Positions 22,589 to 34,799 of a DNA stretch of 64,000 nucleotides are shown here, piece after piece. Within the stretch, counting starts at the first letter, position 1. Each line of letters starts with the position of its first letter. The DNA lies in assembly GCA_005406025.1 (NCBI GenBank), contig BGZK01001266.1:1-64000 (forward strand). Direction: 5' to 3'. The stretch is from Eumeta japonica (lineage: Eukaryota > Arthropoda > Insecta > Lepidoptera > Psychidae). The position numbers and the translations under genes are program-made. Under the pieces are notes generated by a model, which made no database searches, was not told the DNA's origin, and was given only the letters and a program-made list of their open reading frames with translations.

Positions 22589-23098
22589 GCCGGAAAAGCG
22601 TGAAAAGGACTCGCACCCTAAGGGTCCCGTACAGATTTAATTGTATGTTTTTTTTTTCAAACTAATTTTAGAAAATATTGTTTAAGTATCCGAATGCTTG
22701 GAAATTGTAGATTTTCACAGCGGCAAATTATCACGATCCACACTCCAGCTGCAGACGTTAATTTATAATGATAAAGTAACAAAATGTTTAAGTGATATAT
22801 ATGTCTACAAATGAACTTTTCGATTTTTTTCTTATACTTGTACCGTGAGACCTTACTTCTTGCTAGGTTTTTATCTACTCGCGAGTTTCACAATATAAAA
22901 TATAAATGGCGGTATTTTTGATTGCGTTCACTTAGAAGCTTGAACAAAAAAAACAGCTCCAAGAGACCCCAGATTTAAATATTGCATATTAATTTTACTC
23001 CATGCACACCCGAGAAAAAGGGGCTTAACAAACGGACAGACAACGAAGTGATCTTGTAAGGGTTATCTATTTCCTATGAGGTACGGAACCCTAAAAAT
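22589..23098 (+). mobile_element. Lepidopteran 'ccgg..aag' element, diverged copy
   Basis: Diverged opening ('cgccggaaaagcgtgaaaag') with 'taagggtcccgtac' after it, then 'aacggacagacaacgaagtg' and a clear closing 'gaggtacggaaccctaaaaa'. Same family as 19431-19793, older by divergence. Confidence 0.65.
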
Positions 23099-23137
23099 AA
23101 TTGGATATTGATTATTTCTAAATATGTTATTGAAAAG

Positions 23138-23161
23138 TATTTCAATATAAATATTGAAATA
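23138..23161. repeat. Perfect 11-bp inverted repeat, 2-nt loop
   Basis: 'tatttcaatat'-aa-'atattgaaata'. A short-loop palindrome in AT-rich DNA. Confidence 0.8.
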
Positions 23162-23299
23162 TTTAAAAACTATCAAAATGAGGTGAAAGTGGATCTGAAA
23201 TATTGGACTGAAGTTCAAGGCGCTTTAAATTGTATAACAAAAATACTATGCATTTACAGATTATTTAAGAGTTTTCGTGACACTTTTTTATTTTAGATG

Positions 23300-23420
23300 A
23301 ATTTGAAACCATCTAGATATTTAAAATTATTGAATTTAATTTACTTCTAAAATGACGTAAATAATTAAGTCATTCTAGAAGTAAGTTAAATTCAACGTTT
23401 GTAAGAAAATTTCTGACAAT
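23300..23420. repeat. Nested inverted repeat, 27-bp core arms
   Basis: The core arm at 23330-23356 pairs with 23369-23395 with two mismatches, both tolerated as G-U in RNA. Further out, 'aatttgaaacc' at 23300 pairs with 'ggtttcaaatt' near 23422. Could be a decayed MITE or a hairpin RNA. Confidence 0.7.
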
Positions 23421-24880
23421 TAGGTTTCAAATTGTGAATTTCCTCTTCTCAGTACTCGAATTTATTTTCTAATGTCATTAGAATTGAGTACACCATTGGA
23501 ATTAATTTAAGAAATAAATGTCTTTTTATGCTGGCTTATATTCTATCATATATTCTAGTTTATTATGAATGAATTCACTATGAATTAATTTATGATGAAG
23601 TCTATAAAATTGATTGTTATATATCTACGCTATTCTCAAAGAGGCTGTTTAAAAATCAATTAATTGGTAATTATCATATATGAAAACGAAGAATAATAAT
23701 TTAATGTTAGGACATCGATGTGTTAGACATAAAACTGTTCATCTCGAGTAATTCTATGCATTTGTCGGCGACAGCTTATACATCTACATCTATGAAAATT
23801 ACTCAAAGATCTAAATCTAAATGTTCATCTAAGGAAATAATTTAAGCAGGAAAATGTAGCGATTCTGCAAAATGAAATGCATTTTTTGTTTTTCCATTCA
23901 ACGAGAATAGAAACTGTCTTTTTTTTTAAATGGTAACATTCGAAGAAATAATTTAAATTTTACGTGTACATTTCTCCCCGCCGTCCGGATCAGTGCGTAT
24001 ACGACCACTTCCACGCCGCAGTGGGCAGGTATCGAAGTCGGTGCCGATTGCAATTCCGTTTATGTTCCCTTACATCTTACGATCCCACACGCGATTTCAC
24101 GTTTTAATGGTCGATCTATAACTACACAACTTTATGGATCAAATTATAAATTAATGTTATGTCATCGCATCGGTACGGTTTGACGAGTTTCAGCAGGGAG
24201 ATAGCTTGTACTGCGGAAAATAGAATGCTTTACGATACCGATCAAACGCGCGTTCCCGAGACCCACAAAAACTTATCACCGCTCAACAAAAAGATCCGAA
24301 TTGATGAAATTTAACGGGGAGATAATTCGAAGCTCAGAGCAAAACATATGACCATATGAAGTCATATGTATTTTTAATTACGTTCAAAAAAAATTAGTAA
24401 AAACATAGTTGTGAAGTATGAGAGGTAAAAGCGAGGAACAAATGTTCGTATTATCTGAAATCGAAGAACGCGTGACGAGATTGATGCTTCGATTGGAAGT
24501 GAAATGGGAATAGAAGCCGAAACCGAAATTGGGATGGAAAATGTATCGAAAAAAAAATTGAAAAATTGATCCTGAACGTAGCATAGTACTAATGTTTCCT
24601 CCTCATATAACCTTCGTCATAATTTCCTTGATATTATTCCGATTTTGTTTCCTTGATTCCAGTTCGATAGATTCCAATAGCAAACGCAGGCCTCATCCCA
24701 CGCTATCTGCGCCATACTCGATCTATCAAATTACCAATGTGGAGTCACACTGAATGTCTCAATTTAAATTAATTGAATTTTTAAATTTTTCAAAAGTCTC
24801 ACGAAATCGTACAAATAAACGAAATGTCGCGTTAAAAAAGGCAATGCGCAGTCACCCTTATTCCTTTCGCCGGTCGAAAG
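23421..24880. other. AT-rich DNA with a purine-rich patch
   Basis: No gene. At 24470-24580 degenerate 'gaaaccgaaattgggatgg' words resemble those at 11.6 and 28.2-28.7 kb. Confidence 0.45.
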
Positions 24881-24889
24881 CAAAAATCA

Positions 24890-25040
24890 ATAAAAATACC
24901 GAACCTCGCAGCCGCAGGTCGGCCGGCGGCCGGCGCGTGTTTTCGGCGGCGCCGCCCGCGGCGCGGCTGTCGCGGCCCATCGTTTTATAACCTCTAATTG
25001 TGCCGTATTTATGGTCACCACCCGGCGCAATATACCCTTT
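24890..25040. promoter_or_regulatory. GC-rich island followed by Hox/Cad-like words
   Basis: Extremely GC-rich ('cggccggcggccggcgcg'), then 'cgttttataacc', 'ctctaattg' and 'gtatttatggtc'. TTTATAA, TAATT and TTTATGG are typical of posterior Hox/Caudal and homeodomain binding. Composition and motif clustering suggest an enhancer. Confidence 0.35.
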
Positions 25041-26125
25041 TTTTATTTTTCTACCGAGCGCGTTTTGCTTAGTTAAGGCGATTTATAGTGATTTCTATCT
25101 GCTTATTGTACACCTATTAAATCGATGATGTCAAAAGCAGTGAAACGTTGTGTTGTATTAATTATTTCTTTACATTTGTTGAACACTTGATGTATTATCG
25201 TTTGAATACGAAACAATTGGAAGCGTCGATTAATTAAAATTATGTTTGGTAAATTTGTCGGTTTACTTCTTAAGAATTTATGTTTGTGTATAGCCCTCGA
25301 TACGCAAACTAGACGGGAAAACGAAATCGAGTATTAACAAAAAGTGAAGTCGTTTGTTACCCCTCCGCACGTATTCGCGCATCTTTTTCTGAACGCGTGT
25401 ATTTTTCCTCCATTGTTGGTTTTTAGATGTTTTATTCTTGAACTCAGTTAAATTTTTCCAGGTGTCAAAACTAAGTGTTGGTAGTCACTGTCATTGTCAC
25501 TAATAGTTTAATTTACAAGTCATCAGCAATGCGCTTACAATTTTCAAGCTCCTAGCTTTATCAGTCATATTTTTGCCAGTCTTGAGTTTTAAGCTACTAG
25601 GTATTGACATCATACCAATTGTGTTATAGAGTTAGCTTGATATGCTAGCTTACACATCTACACGACATATCGTTCAGGAATAGCAAAATATACAAACGAT
25701 AAGAATAATAAACATGTATACAGTTTATGCAAGCGATATAATTTAAGCCAAATTAAGCCAGTTATGGAATGTGCATCTCCAGGTTTTGTTTGATTGTATA
25801 ATACAACGTCCAAGTGCTCCATAAAAAAAAATCTGTAGAAAAGCGATTGAAACGCCATGATGTATTTTAATGACTGATAGCCATAGACAAAGCTGAAAGA
25901 GGTAGAGAGCTCCCATCAAGCGTCTAGATCAGAAACGTCTATTAGATACGCCAATGACGCACTTAACGCCTAAATGACGCGACATCGCCAAGACTGGCGA
26001 AAAAACATAATAAAACGTAGTATAACTCTATGTTATATTTATAAAACTTAAATTAAGATGTCGTAAATCAATAACGACTAAGTATTACGATCCTTACAAT
26101 GCAGAACACCAAAAATAAAAAGATC
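25041..26125. other. AT-rich non-coding DNA
   Basis: No supported feature. An acceptor-like 'ttttccag' near 25462 leads to quickly closing frames. Confidence 0.5.
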
Positions 26126-26129
26126 CGTT

Positions 26130-26440
26130 ACGTTAGCCACCGAGTTGGCTAACGTGTTCCCACCGACGCCAGTTATTATCCGAACAAAGTGGCTTCCGCC
26201 GCCGACACATCGAGAGGTGGAGGCTACGAATCGCGGCAGCGGGCGCGACACCTCGTCACGCCACGCGCAACCGCACCCGCTCATTTGCTACGTAAATGGT
26301 GGGACAATGGGTTGCATCGCCATGACCTCCCCTGTGTCAACGGCCAGCGTTAGCAGTAACATGGGTGCGTGGGCGACGTATTTGGAGGTCATTATTCCGC
26401 CTATAGCATCCATATCCATGGTATACTTAGGTGCGTTCTT
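26130..26440. promoter_or_regulatory. GC-rich island
   Basis: About 300 bp of mixed GC DNA starts with the inverted pair 'gttagccaccgag'/'ttggctaac'. A 101-codon + frame (26145-26450) has no recognisable motif and no splice context, so it is not called as a gene, although it is among the more even-looking frames here. Confidence 0.3.
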
Positions 26441-27410
26441 CCCAAGATAAGAATGTTATCATAAAATGTTAAATTAATTTCATAAAAATTACGTAAGAAA
26501 CTTGAATGAACGACTCGGGTCTTTGTTCATACTTGTCTGTGATTGGCTCCAAAAAGAGTATAGGGGGCTGGTGATATCTTAATCGTACTTTCTTGTATTC
26601 GTAGAAACTTTATGAAAAAATTGTGAAAGAGGCTTCTATAAAATTGTAAGTGATATATATAATGTATATATAAATAAAATTATAAGTATAATAAAATCAT
26701 TTATCGTAAAATGAATAGAATTAATAGAAATAATAATATTTTCCGACGCAAGCACAGCGCCATCAGATACTAAACTTAAGCAACGAGGCTTGTAGTTTTG
26801 GGTATCAGACATTCAATTGAATACATAATATATACTTTTTTTTTGCTTGTAAATACGTATACATAATATATAGAAACTTTAATTTACAATCATGTTTTAG
26901 TGAACATAGTTTTTTTTTAAATTCAATAATCGATTGTAAACATGAAATGTGAAACTGTGCGACTTACGAATATTAACATAAAGCTAAGTACAACGTTAAG
27001 ATTATCCCATTGTATATAAATTATCATATATATTAATAAGCTAAGGTTAGGATGTTTACCTCTATTTAAAAAAAAAACCTCACAATTACTCCACATAAAT
27101 TTTATATAATTTCATAGATAATCGCTTGCTCTACCGGCTTCAATAACTAAAAAAATGTATTATTGCTTTTGTTTTTGTAAATTAATTAATTATTAAAATT
27201 ATGTATATGCTGCCCTCTGACGACTTTAATTTAGAAATAACATCAAAAAGTTTGAAAAAACGTCAAAAAGTTTTATAATAAAAAGGAAATAAAATTAATA
27301 TTTGCAGTAAATTTGTAAATTGATAATTATTGTACATAATTTGTGCGAATTCTTCGCACAGGGTACGTCTAGTATAATATATAACACTAACGAAATAACA
27401 TGTTTAGCTA
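26441..27410. other. AT-rich non-coding DNA
   Basis: Long A/T runs and 'tatata' tracts, no supported feature. Confidence 0.5.
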
Positions 27411-27414
27411 TGTG

Positions 27415-27745
27415 GGCAACGGCGAGTTCATTTTTTGACCATTAGGATTTCTTAATCTGATGTTACTTCCACAAATATTTTGCTTGGGGAATGGATACTT
27501 GTTTCCAATTGTATAATAGTTTATGGCCAAAAGAACATCATTGTCTATAGAATCATAAAAAAAAATCGGAATGGTCCTAGTATTTTATGTGATTACCCTA
27601 AAAACCATTTTCTCGTGGGATGGGATATTTTTTACAATGAAAAATTAAGTAGCCTGTACGTTGATCTCAAAATTTACAAATATTGTGAGTTTCAAATATA
27701 CAGCATTGATGCAAAGATAAAAATATTATGACATTATTGTATCTG
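27415..27745 (+). mobile_element. Degraded non-autonomous element fragment
   Basis: The words 'cattttctcgtgggatggga' and 'taagtagcctgtacgttg' resemble interior phrases of common lepidopteran non-autonomous elements. No ends found. The 83-codon frame is not supported. Confidence 0.35.
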
Positions 27746-27839
27746 ATTCTGATAAGATATAAATTCTCTGTCGGACAAAATTTAAAATTTTAAATCACAA
27801 ATACTTTTTGAGTTATCTAGAATATTTTTTTTATTACAA

Positions 27840-28340
27840 TCTATGTATATAAATGAGTCGCCAAAATGTATGTAGGCGCATCATTTCAGAACGACTGTAC
27901 CGAATTGGATATATTTTTTTGTATTGTATTCGTTAATGTCAAAACAATGTTTGTATGAGAGAAAACTACTTTTTGCATCTGTCTGTCTGCGTTTTTGTCT
28001 GCTATATCTTCAGAAAGGCTGAACAGATCACAATCCGAGTTTTACTGGAAGGTAACAGAACTTACTGGTCTTACTTCACACTTAGGGTACTTTTTATCGT
28101 GATAATTTTTAGGGTTACTGCTGGAAAAAATTTTTTTTTAAAATGGGACAATTTATTGGAATTAATCAAACGTGAAACCGGAATCGAGAACTGGAGCAAC
28201 ACCGGAATCAGGATTAGATCGAGACGAAAGCAAAGGCGGGGAGAGCGATCGAAATCGCGATGGACACAGCGCCATCGGTCGATACTAAAGATATATGAAA
28301 TCAATCTATGTCCGCAAGGGCGGAGCCGCGGGCGTTAGCC
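27840..28340 (+). mobile_element. Helitron-like non-autonomous element 1
   Basis: Begins TC ('tctatgtatataaatgagtc') and ends near 'gccgcgggcgttagcc'. It has the usual internal phrase 'cagaacgactgtaccgaatt'. At 28170-28260 it carries purine-rich repeats ('ggaatcgagaactgg', 'ggaatcaggattag'). The exact CTAG terminus has decayed. Confidence 0.5.
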
Positions 28341-28341
28341 A

Positions 28342-28775
28342 TCTATATAAATAAAAAACAATGTAAGTTTCTTTGTCCTTTATGCGTTCCTAATCCACTG
28401 ATCCTATAACGGTAAAACTTTGGCGATATGCAGTACGCATGCCCGGGAAGGTTTCTTTAAAAAAAGAAACCTATCCTAAAAATTCTTTCGCTAATAGATA
28501 TTTGCACATTCTTGAGTAAATTGTAGTGGAATCGAAATTTATAGCGCGACGGTGAGTAAAATCGAGAATATGACCAGGTTCAGAATCGTAAGCGGGACCG
28601 AGGCCGAAATTGAGTACGGGACCGGGGCCGAAAACGAGTGTGGGGATGGGATCAGAATTAAAAGTTTGACTGGGATCGGAATCGAAAACATTGAATTGAC
28701 ATCGATCCATACAAGAAAAGAAAAAATAATTAATTCTACGTTTATGATGGCGGTGCCGCGGGCAATAACTATACG
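28342..28775 (+). mobile_element. Helitron-like non-autonomous element 2
   Basis: Begins 'tctatataaataaaaaac' directly after the previous copy and ends near 'tgccgcgggcaataac'. It contains the 9-bp palindrome 'ggtttcttt'/'aaagaaacc' at 28450-28472 and purine-rich repeats ('gggaccgaggccgaaattg') at 28560-28700. Head-to-tail arrangement with element 1. Confidence 0.5.
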
Positions 28776-29485
28776 GGCAAGTCACCGATAAGAAAGTGCA
28801 GAACGTCTGCCGGGCGAGCTAGCTTCAAATAATAAAAAAAAAATGCTCATCACAAAATTTTATAATGTTTAAAATCGGGGATTTATATATTTATTAGATG
28901 ATTTCTTTCGTTTTCCATAAGAGAAATAGTCAAAACTTTAAAGCATTGCCTACTGCCCAGATAATCACTCAGTCACACGACTCCTGTCCCCTCCCCCCGC
29001 GCTACGCAATCATTTTCTCGTAATCAATCGTACACGAAATATAAAATGTATACGAGTATTAGGTAGGTGTGCGATTGATCATCGCTCGCTTATTTCGTTA
29101 TGACACAAACATAAGATACATTTCAAATACAATATTAGAAAATATAGTGTAATTTAATTTAATATTTTTTTAATTTTTTTTTTAACTTTCCGTCGCACCG
29201 TAGCGTGTAATGACTGTTTGCAGATGAATATAGAGAGAAAATAACTCTGAAGACCTAACCGAGAGAGATTATCGTGACTTATTAAATAAATAATGTTGTG
29301 TTCGTATGGTCATCTCGATTCTTTTCGCTAGCGCACGGCACGTCTTGCCGCTTTCAACACTTTCGTTTTTCTAGACGCCAGCATAAGTTTCAAACTATTA
29401 ATTAACTTTACATATCGAATTAAGTTCACGTCCCCTATCTATATTTTTACACATGTACAATAATACCTCACACCGAATTGCCACT
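28776..29485. other. AT-rich non-coding DNA
   Basis: No supported feature; '..gggcgagctagct' at 28815 could be another Helitron-like end fragment. Confidence 0.45.
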
Positions 29486-29489
29486 GCGA

Positions 29490-29690
29490 GAAATGCGCAT
29501 CGGCCCGTCAATAGCGACGCCGGCGGTCTATCACCGCGCTATCTGCGCCGGACGGCGCGCGCTATCAGCCGCCGGCGCGCGCTGATGGATCACGTCGTCG
29601 ACGCCCCGGCGCCGCCGCCTATCGGGGAGTAGCGAAACGCGGTTTATCTAGAAGGATCCCTGACGGATCGTAATCTTGTTGAATCGCAGT
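29490..29690. promoter_or_regulatory. GC-rich island
   Basis: Highly CpG-rich with repeated 'gctatc' and 'gccggcg' words (gccggcgcgcgct). No coding frame. Candidate regulatory element. Confidence 0.3.
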
Positions 29691-30555
29691 CGGGAATCAT
29701 ATTAAATCTGTTGAACAACTAGGGATGTATTTTTTGTGAAATATTTTCCTTGTTCAGGCCGAATTAGTGTCCGAAGAATCGATTATTACTGTCCAACTTT
29801 AGGAATTAATGCAGGCACGGGTCGATTTTACATTGTGCTGCCGCATATGAATCGATTTCTTTCACGTCGATGTACTTCATAGGACGATTACAAACGACAA
29901 CGAAACCCCACTTACGAACGTAATAATTTAATCTAAGTGGGTTGTACGCCGATACATTGTGTCGTTTCAACTATTAGTATCTGGATTTTCTAATACCTAC
30001 ACTTCTGACAAAGACAGTAAATATAGGAAATTTTAATTCTTATGTCGATATTAAAATTTAATCCACAGACTGTTTTTAAAATTTAAATAGCATATTGCAA
30101 CGAGAAAAATTCAATTGGAAATATTGATTACTATGAATTACTCATACCGCAACCACTTTGAAAAAGCAAAGTATTTTTATAACTTTTAACCGCTATAAAG
30201 CAGTTTCTCTTCTATGCAATCTGAAATTCAAGAATCCTATATGACAACATAAATAATAACTACATTGTAGAGTATCCAGCCCTCGATACTCATGTGCAGT
30301 TTCGTGTCTCGATAATTCTTTTTCAGTCACTTTCTGTATCCCACACCATATTGAGTACACGATAATATGTCCCAAGTTATTATAAACCGATCTATCAATA
30401 ACTATTTCGAACTCCGCCCTATTATCTCTCTCTCTCGATAACTCTCATCCACTATTTCTCCTACACGTTCGAAACTATATACACGTTACGTCCGAATGGC
30501 CTACGCAATCTAATGGCCACCATACACGCCCTATATCTTACAGTATGTCGTATTT
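29691..30555. other. AT-rich non-coding DNA
   Basis: No supported feature. Confidence 0.5.
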
Positions 30556-30559
30556 CAAA

Positions 30560-30700
30560 GGACGGGTCCAGGCCGACGCGGTCCCACGGCGCACGCCGAC
30601 ACCGGACGCTGTTCGTGTCGCCGGCGGTGCGCGGTCGTCCGGAACGGCGTCGACGGCATCGATGGGATTAGTGGCGACGCGAAGATCGGCGTATATACGC
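30560..30700. promoter_or_regulatory. GC-rich island
   Basis: CpG-rich ('ccgacgcggtcccacggcgc') with no plausible coding frame. Confidence 0.3.
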
Positions 30701-31191
30701 TAATTAGTCGTTGGGTTATTGTAAATACGCAGTTTTCGTGATGTCACAATGTTACACGTTTTGTTTGGATTTACGATGTGATATAGAAAAAAAAACAAAC
30801 ATTTTTAATCATTGTCGTTGGATTTGATCATTATTTCAATTGGAGAAGATGAAAAAAAAAATGAAATACTACGAACGAAAGCTATCGTTTACAACAACTC
30901 ATGAAAATTTTATTAACAATATTAACGACTAAATCTTAAAATAAAAGAGAGTTAAAAAAATGTTATGACTTGTACAACGTGTATTGTTTAGTAGCACCTC
31001 ATTTATTTATTTTTCATTTTTAGAACAAAATTAAAGGAAGAGCACAAATTTGAAGTAATAAATAATATCTATTTTAAAAGCTTGGAGGTATATATTATTG
31101 TGCCTGGTTTTATTTTTTTTTTCATTAATCCCACTGCTGAAGCATATCCTCCCACAAACTTTTTATTTCAAATTGAGATGCTCCCACGCTG

Positions 31192-31207
31192 CCCCCCCCC
31201 CCCCCCC
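31192..31207 (+). repeat. Poly-C run of 16
   Basis: Uninterrupted C16, rare in AT-rich insect DNA. Length may be unreliable in sequencing. Confidence 0.9.
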
Positions 31208-31261
31208 TTAACAATCTATAGGATAACAATGTCCGGGACTGACGTCTTAATATACAGTACA

Positions 31262-31412
31262 ACGCACGAAACTTTGCCTCTCTGCATCGTCTGCAATTGA
31301 TGCATTGTGCAGGAATAACGTTCCCCGACCCTTCTTTCTTCTCTCGGGCGTTTCTATTTTACGTCATTGTGATGCTTTCGTGACTAATTTCACAGCGGCA
31401 GAGTTTCGTGCA
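31262..31412 (-). mobile_element. MITE-like element, copy 2
   Basis: Ends 'acgcacgaaactttgcctc' and 'cacagcggcagagtttcgtg' are inverted and match the copy at 14358-14544. It lacks the extra hairpins of copy 1 and so shows the probable ancestral form. Confidence 0.7.
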
Positions 31413-32595
31413 TTATACTGTACTTTCCGAGACACGAAACGTATGGTTTAATTTGACTTAAGTATAAGCCCAAGAACCGAAATACCAAAGTACCTTTTGG
31501 TTCGAAGCTAATACTACCAACCATTAAACCACAATCGTGTCGATATACATCTACATAAAATGCAAAATCCAAAGATTTACTCGTCGATATACTATTTAAT
31601 ATCGTATATTTACGATATTTCCATTTCATACTTATTTCCATTTCAATAAAATCCCGAATTGAATACAATAAGTCTTTTTGTTAAAAATTTTCAAATTATG
31701 ATCCCATTTGATATTTCAAATATATTGCATTGAAAACGTTTAGCAATAGCATAAGTGTCGCATTTCCCGTAACCAATTTTTGATTGTACAGAACGAAGAG
31801 ATCAAAACTTAAGCTAATTTCCGGATATTAGGGTTGAAATATATCGTGGGGTCAGCCCACCGCTCCGGGACAAGCAAAGTTGATCCCCGAATCAATATTA
31901 GGTATCAGGCGTCTTAGTGGAAATTCATACAGAGTTACAATTACATTTTTTTTTCATATCAAATTAATGTTAACACTGAAAGTTTCAGATTGCATTCCTT
32001 ATATATAATTTAACTCTTTCAAATGTATACCTAGAAACTAATTTGTCGATTTACAAACCAGTTTCTGGATTCATTTCAACCTATCCTCTTTTGAAGTCAT
32101 TATCTATCGCATAAAAGTGATAATTTTATATTAGTGAATTAGACTATTAAGAAATACAGTGGATTAGACTATTAAGAAAATAAATTAACTGATATTTCAC
32201 AGTACAAGTTATCAAATATTTCAATCGATTATATTTATGGATGAACAGGAACGCAAAAGAAATACGTACCTACACAATAAGCGCTTATTTCAAAATTATA
32301 ACAATTTTATGCTAAATAACATTTGTATATAATATCGCATCGCTGCGTTTATGTGGCGTATAACGATAAAACTAATGATAAAATAGGAGCTATAAATGAA
32401 AAAAAGTCATAATCAAAATTACTCATGAATAATTATATTTTGCATCTTGCACAAAATACTTACTTACTGTTAACAATAAAATTACAAGAACTTTAATAAC
32501 TCTATAGAGATACACGAAATTGCGCTCCCCACAATAAGAAGCTCAGCGTAGGAAATGTGTAATCTTGATATAATTGCATTTCCACAAACAGATCG
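31413..32595. other. AT-rich non-coding DNA
   Basis: No supported gene. 'ttagactattaagaaa' is duplicated near 32140-32180. Confidence 0.5.
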
Positions 32596-32599
32596 CGTC

Positions 32600-32720
32600 A
32601 CATCAATAGCCGTCCCCTCGCGTGCACCGGCTCGCTGCATCCTCGCAGCGCCCACATGTTAAACGCAGATCTCGAGGGGTTGTGTCTCGTTGCGCCAAAA
32701 GCGCATCTCTGATGTGATAA
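32600..32720. promoter_or_regulatory. GC-rich island
   Basis: Contains 'ccggctcgctgcatcctcgc' and 'ttgcgccaaaagcgcatc'. No coding frame. It lies 160 bp before the possible exon at 32880. Confidence 0.25.
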
Positions 32721-32879
32721 AACTCGTAAGATCAAATTAAAATCAATAAATTATTGTAATCAAAATTCATAGAGTAACTTCATCGATAATCCTCGGAAAG
32801 TCGACATTTGTTGGACACTCGAAAGCGTACCATTTGTATGAGGTTGAATTCAATTAATGCACATTATATTTTTATTCAG

Positions 32880-32944
32880 GTTACTGGCAGCCACGGCCGT
32901 CGTGGACGAATGGAGCAAGACAAGCTTTTTGTGATGTGAATACG
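32880..32944 (+). CDS. Possible small coding exon in frame with the 4.5-kb exon
   Basis: The acceptor 'cattatatttttattcag' ends at 32879. The GC-rich segment runs to ACG|GTTTGT at 32945 (alternative donor GTGAAT at 32936). A phase-1 junction with the exon ending at 4556 gives a serine codon followed by YWQPRPSWTNGARQAFC, open through this segment. Two other frames stop inside. The donor is weak and the implied intron is 28 kb, so this is a suggestion only. Confidence 0.18.
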
Positions 32945-33024
32945 GTTTGTATCGTGTGATTTTTCGATAGGGGACGTTCTTTAGTTATCGATATATAGAT
33001 GAGGTGAGAATTAATGCCCTTTTC

Positions 33025-33090
33025 AGATTCAGGCTGATATGGGTTGCGGTGGCGTGGTGGGAACGCCTTGCCTGACCTTAGTTTTAGTTT
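33025..33090 (+). other. Small GC-rich segment after an acceptor-like site
   Basis: 'cccttttcag' at 33017-33026 is followed by G-rich DNA ('gggttgcggtggcgtgg') whose frame stays open for about 20 codons. No clear donor. Could be an exon fragment or a repeat tail. Confidence 0.12.
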
Positions 33091-33744
33091 AATTAAAACG
33101 TTTAAATAATTACACAGTCTAACTGATTATTTACAATTATTACATATTTTTTATAAAGTTCTTACATTTCAGTAAAGGTTCAATAATCTTGAAATAACTA
33201 TAATTTTTAATAAATTTTAAATATTTCATAAGATTACATAAAAAGGGGTACTGAACACTGGCATCGAGCTTCAGCGATGCAATCGTTTCTTTTACAAAAA
33301 AAAAAACAAATAAAATGAAAATTAATGCCCTAACGTAAAAAATTCTATGTAACGTTACAGAACCTAGCTACGAGCAGTAGAATTTTAAGATAATTTCGCT
33401 CGTATCGCGCGTCCAAGTGAGTGGCCAGTAGTGGTAATTGACTTACAATAGATATTAATGCGTCCTTTACACCTGGTCACCGGCCGTAAAACGGGGGTCA
33501 CATGTCCGCATCCGCGAATACTAAACCCAAATAATGACAACATTGTAACTCGGTCGATTGCACTGTCTATATAGCTTCAAGTTTTTACTAATATGACGCT
33601 CGTGATCACCTAGATATTAGATCGGGGAATTTTTTTAAAATATTTTATAAGCAAAATGTTTCAGTAAAATCTCTTTAGTTTTACTGTTTGTTTGTTTGCA
33701 TCTGGATAGTTTTGATATCATTGAATAGATGACATTTTAAAAAG

Positions 33745-34520
33745 AGAAAAATGGAAGTAAAAACGGTATCCCGCCATTTTTCTATGGTTGTTCTGTCCAC
33801 AAAAATGGGTGAATCTAAAAACGGAAACGAAAAATGCGACATAAGCCATGAAAAAAAAAATGTTACGTTTATGGACCTAATGCAGTGTCGTTAAGAGTAG
33901 CACAAAACTGGTTCAAGCGATTTCAGTCTCAAGCAATTTTGAAGTCAAAAATCAATCTCGCTCTAGTCGACCTGTTACAGATAAAGGCGATGCCATTTTG
34001 GAAAAAGTGGAGCAAGATAGGCATATGAGTTTTCACGACATAGTTCAAGAGCTGGGACCAGTTTTGATCCATTCGAAAAAAAGCTAGATATACAAAAAAA
34101 CTCGATACTCGGTCCCACATAAGCTCACTGAAAGAAATCTAATGAATTGTGTACTCATTTGCGATTCTATATGAAACGTAATGAAACCAAGCCGTTTTTA
34201 AAAAGATTAATCTGGTAATGAAATATGGATTACCTACGACAAAAACGTACGAAAAAAATCATGGCCAAAATACGAGCAAGCTCCATAATCTATAGTGAAA
34301 CCCGGATTAACTCACATAAGTTGATGCTATGTGTATGGTGGGATTGGAATTGCATTATACAATGAGCTTTTACCGCCGGATAAAACCATCAATTCGGATC
34401 TCTGCTGCCAACAGCTGATGAGACTCAAGCAAGAAGTAGAGAAAAAGCGGCCGGAATTGATCAACAGAAAAAGATTCACCACGATAACGCCAGACCACAC
34501 TAATCTTACATTTTTATGAT
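33745..34520 (+). pseudogene. Decayed mariner transposase
   Basis: Across three frames the DNA encodes mariner motifs in order: VAQNWFKRFQ (about 33895), ERNLMN (about 34130), KRNETKPFLKRLI, ITYDKNVRKKSW, LCVWWDW (about 34330), ELLPP, NSDL.CQQL, KKRPELINR and HHDNARPHT (34477). These are typical of the mellifera-like mariner group. The first catalytic motif TGDE is SGNE here (N codon at 34217-34219). The frame breaks before HHDN. The final catalytic block (PDLAPSDYH-like) is absent, so the 3' part is deleted. No terminal repeats were paired. Inactive. Confidence 0.9.
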
Positions 34521-34799
34521 TGATTGATATGATTACAAAAAACATGTTTTATCATGTACTAAAATTGTATCGAATGTCGTGTCTTATAAATGAGTCACTG
34601 TCTTTGTTTTAAGAAAATAAAAAATCAGAAAATTTCTCAGCATCAGTTGTTGAAATTTGTATATACTTTTTCTACGATTATAGCATTTCTTTTTTAATTT
34701 CTTATGTAACCGCTAATTTTATTAGTTATATCATATAATTAATAAAGGAGAAACGAAACGACGCTTACCTAAAAGTTTATGATTTATCAGACACAGCAT

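Noticed and set aside
26145..26450. 101-codon + frame in a GC island
   Set aside because: No domain, no acceptor or donor at its edges, and composition equal to other islands.
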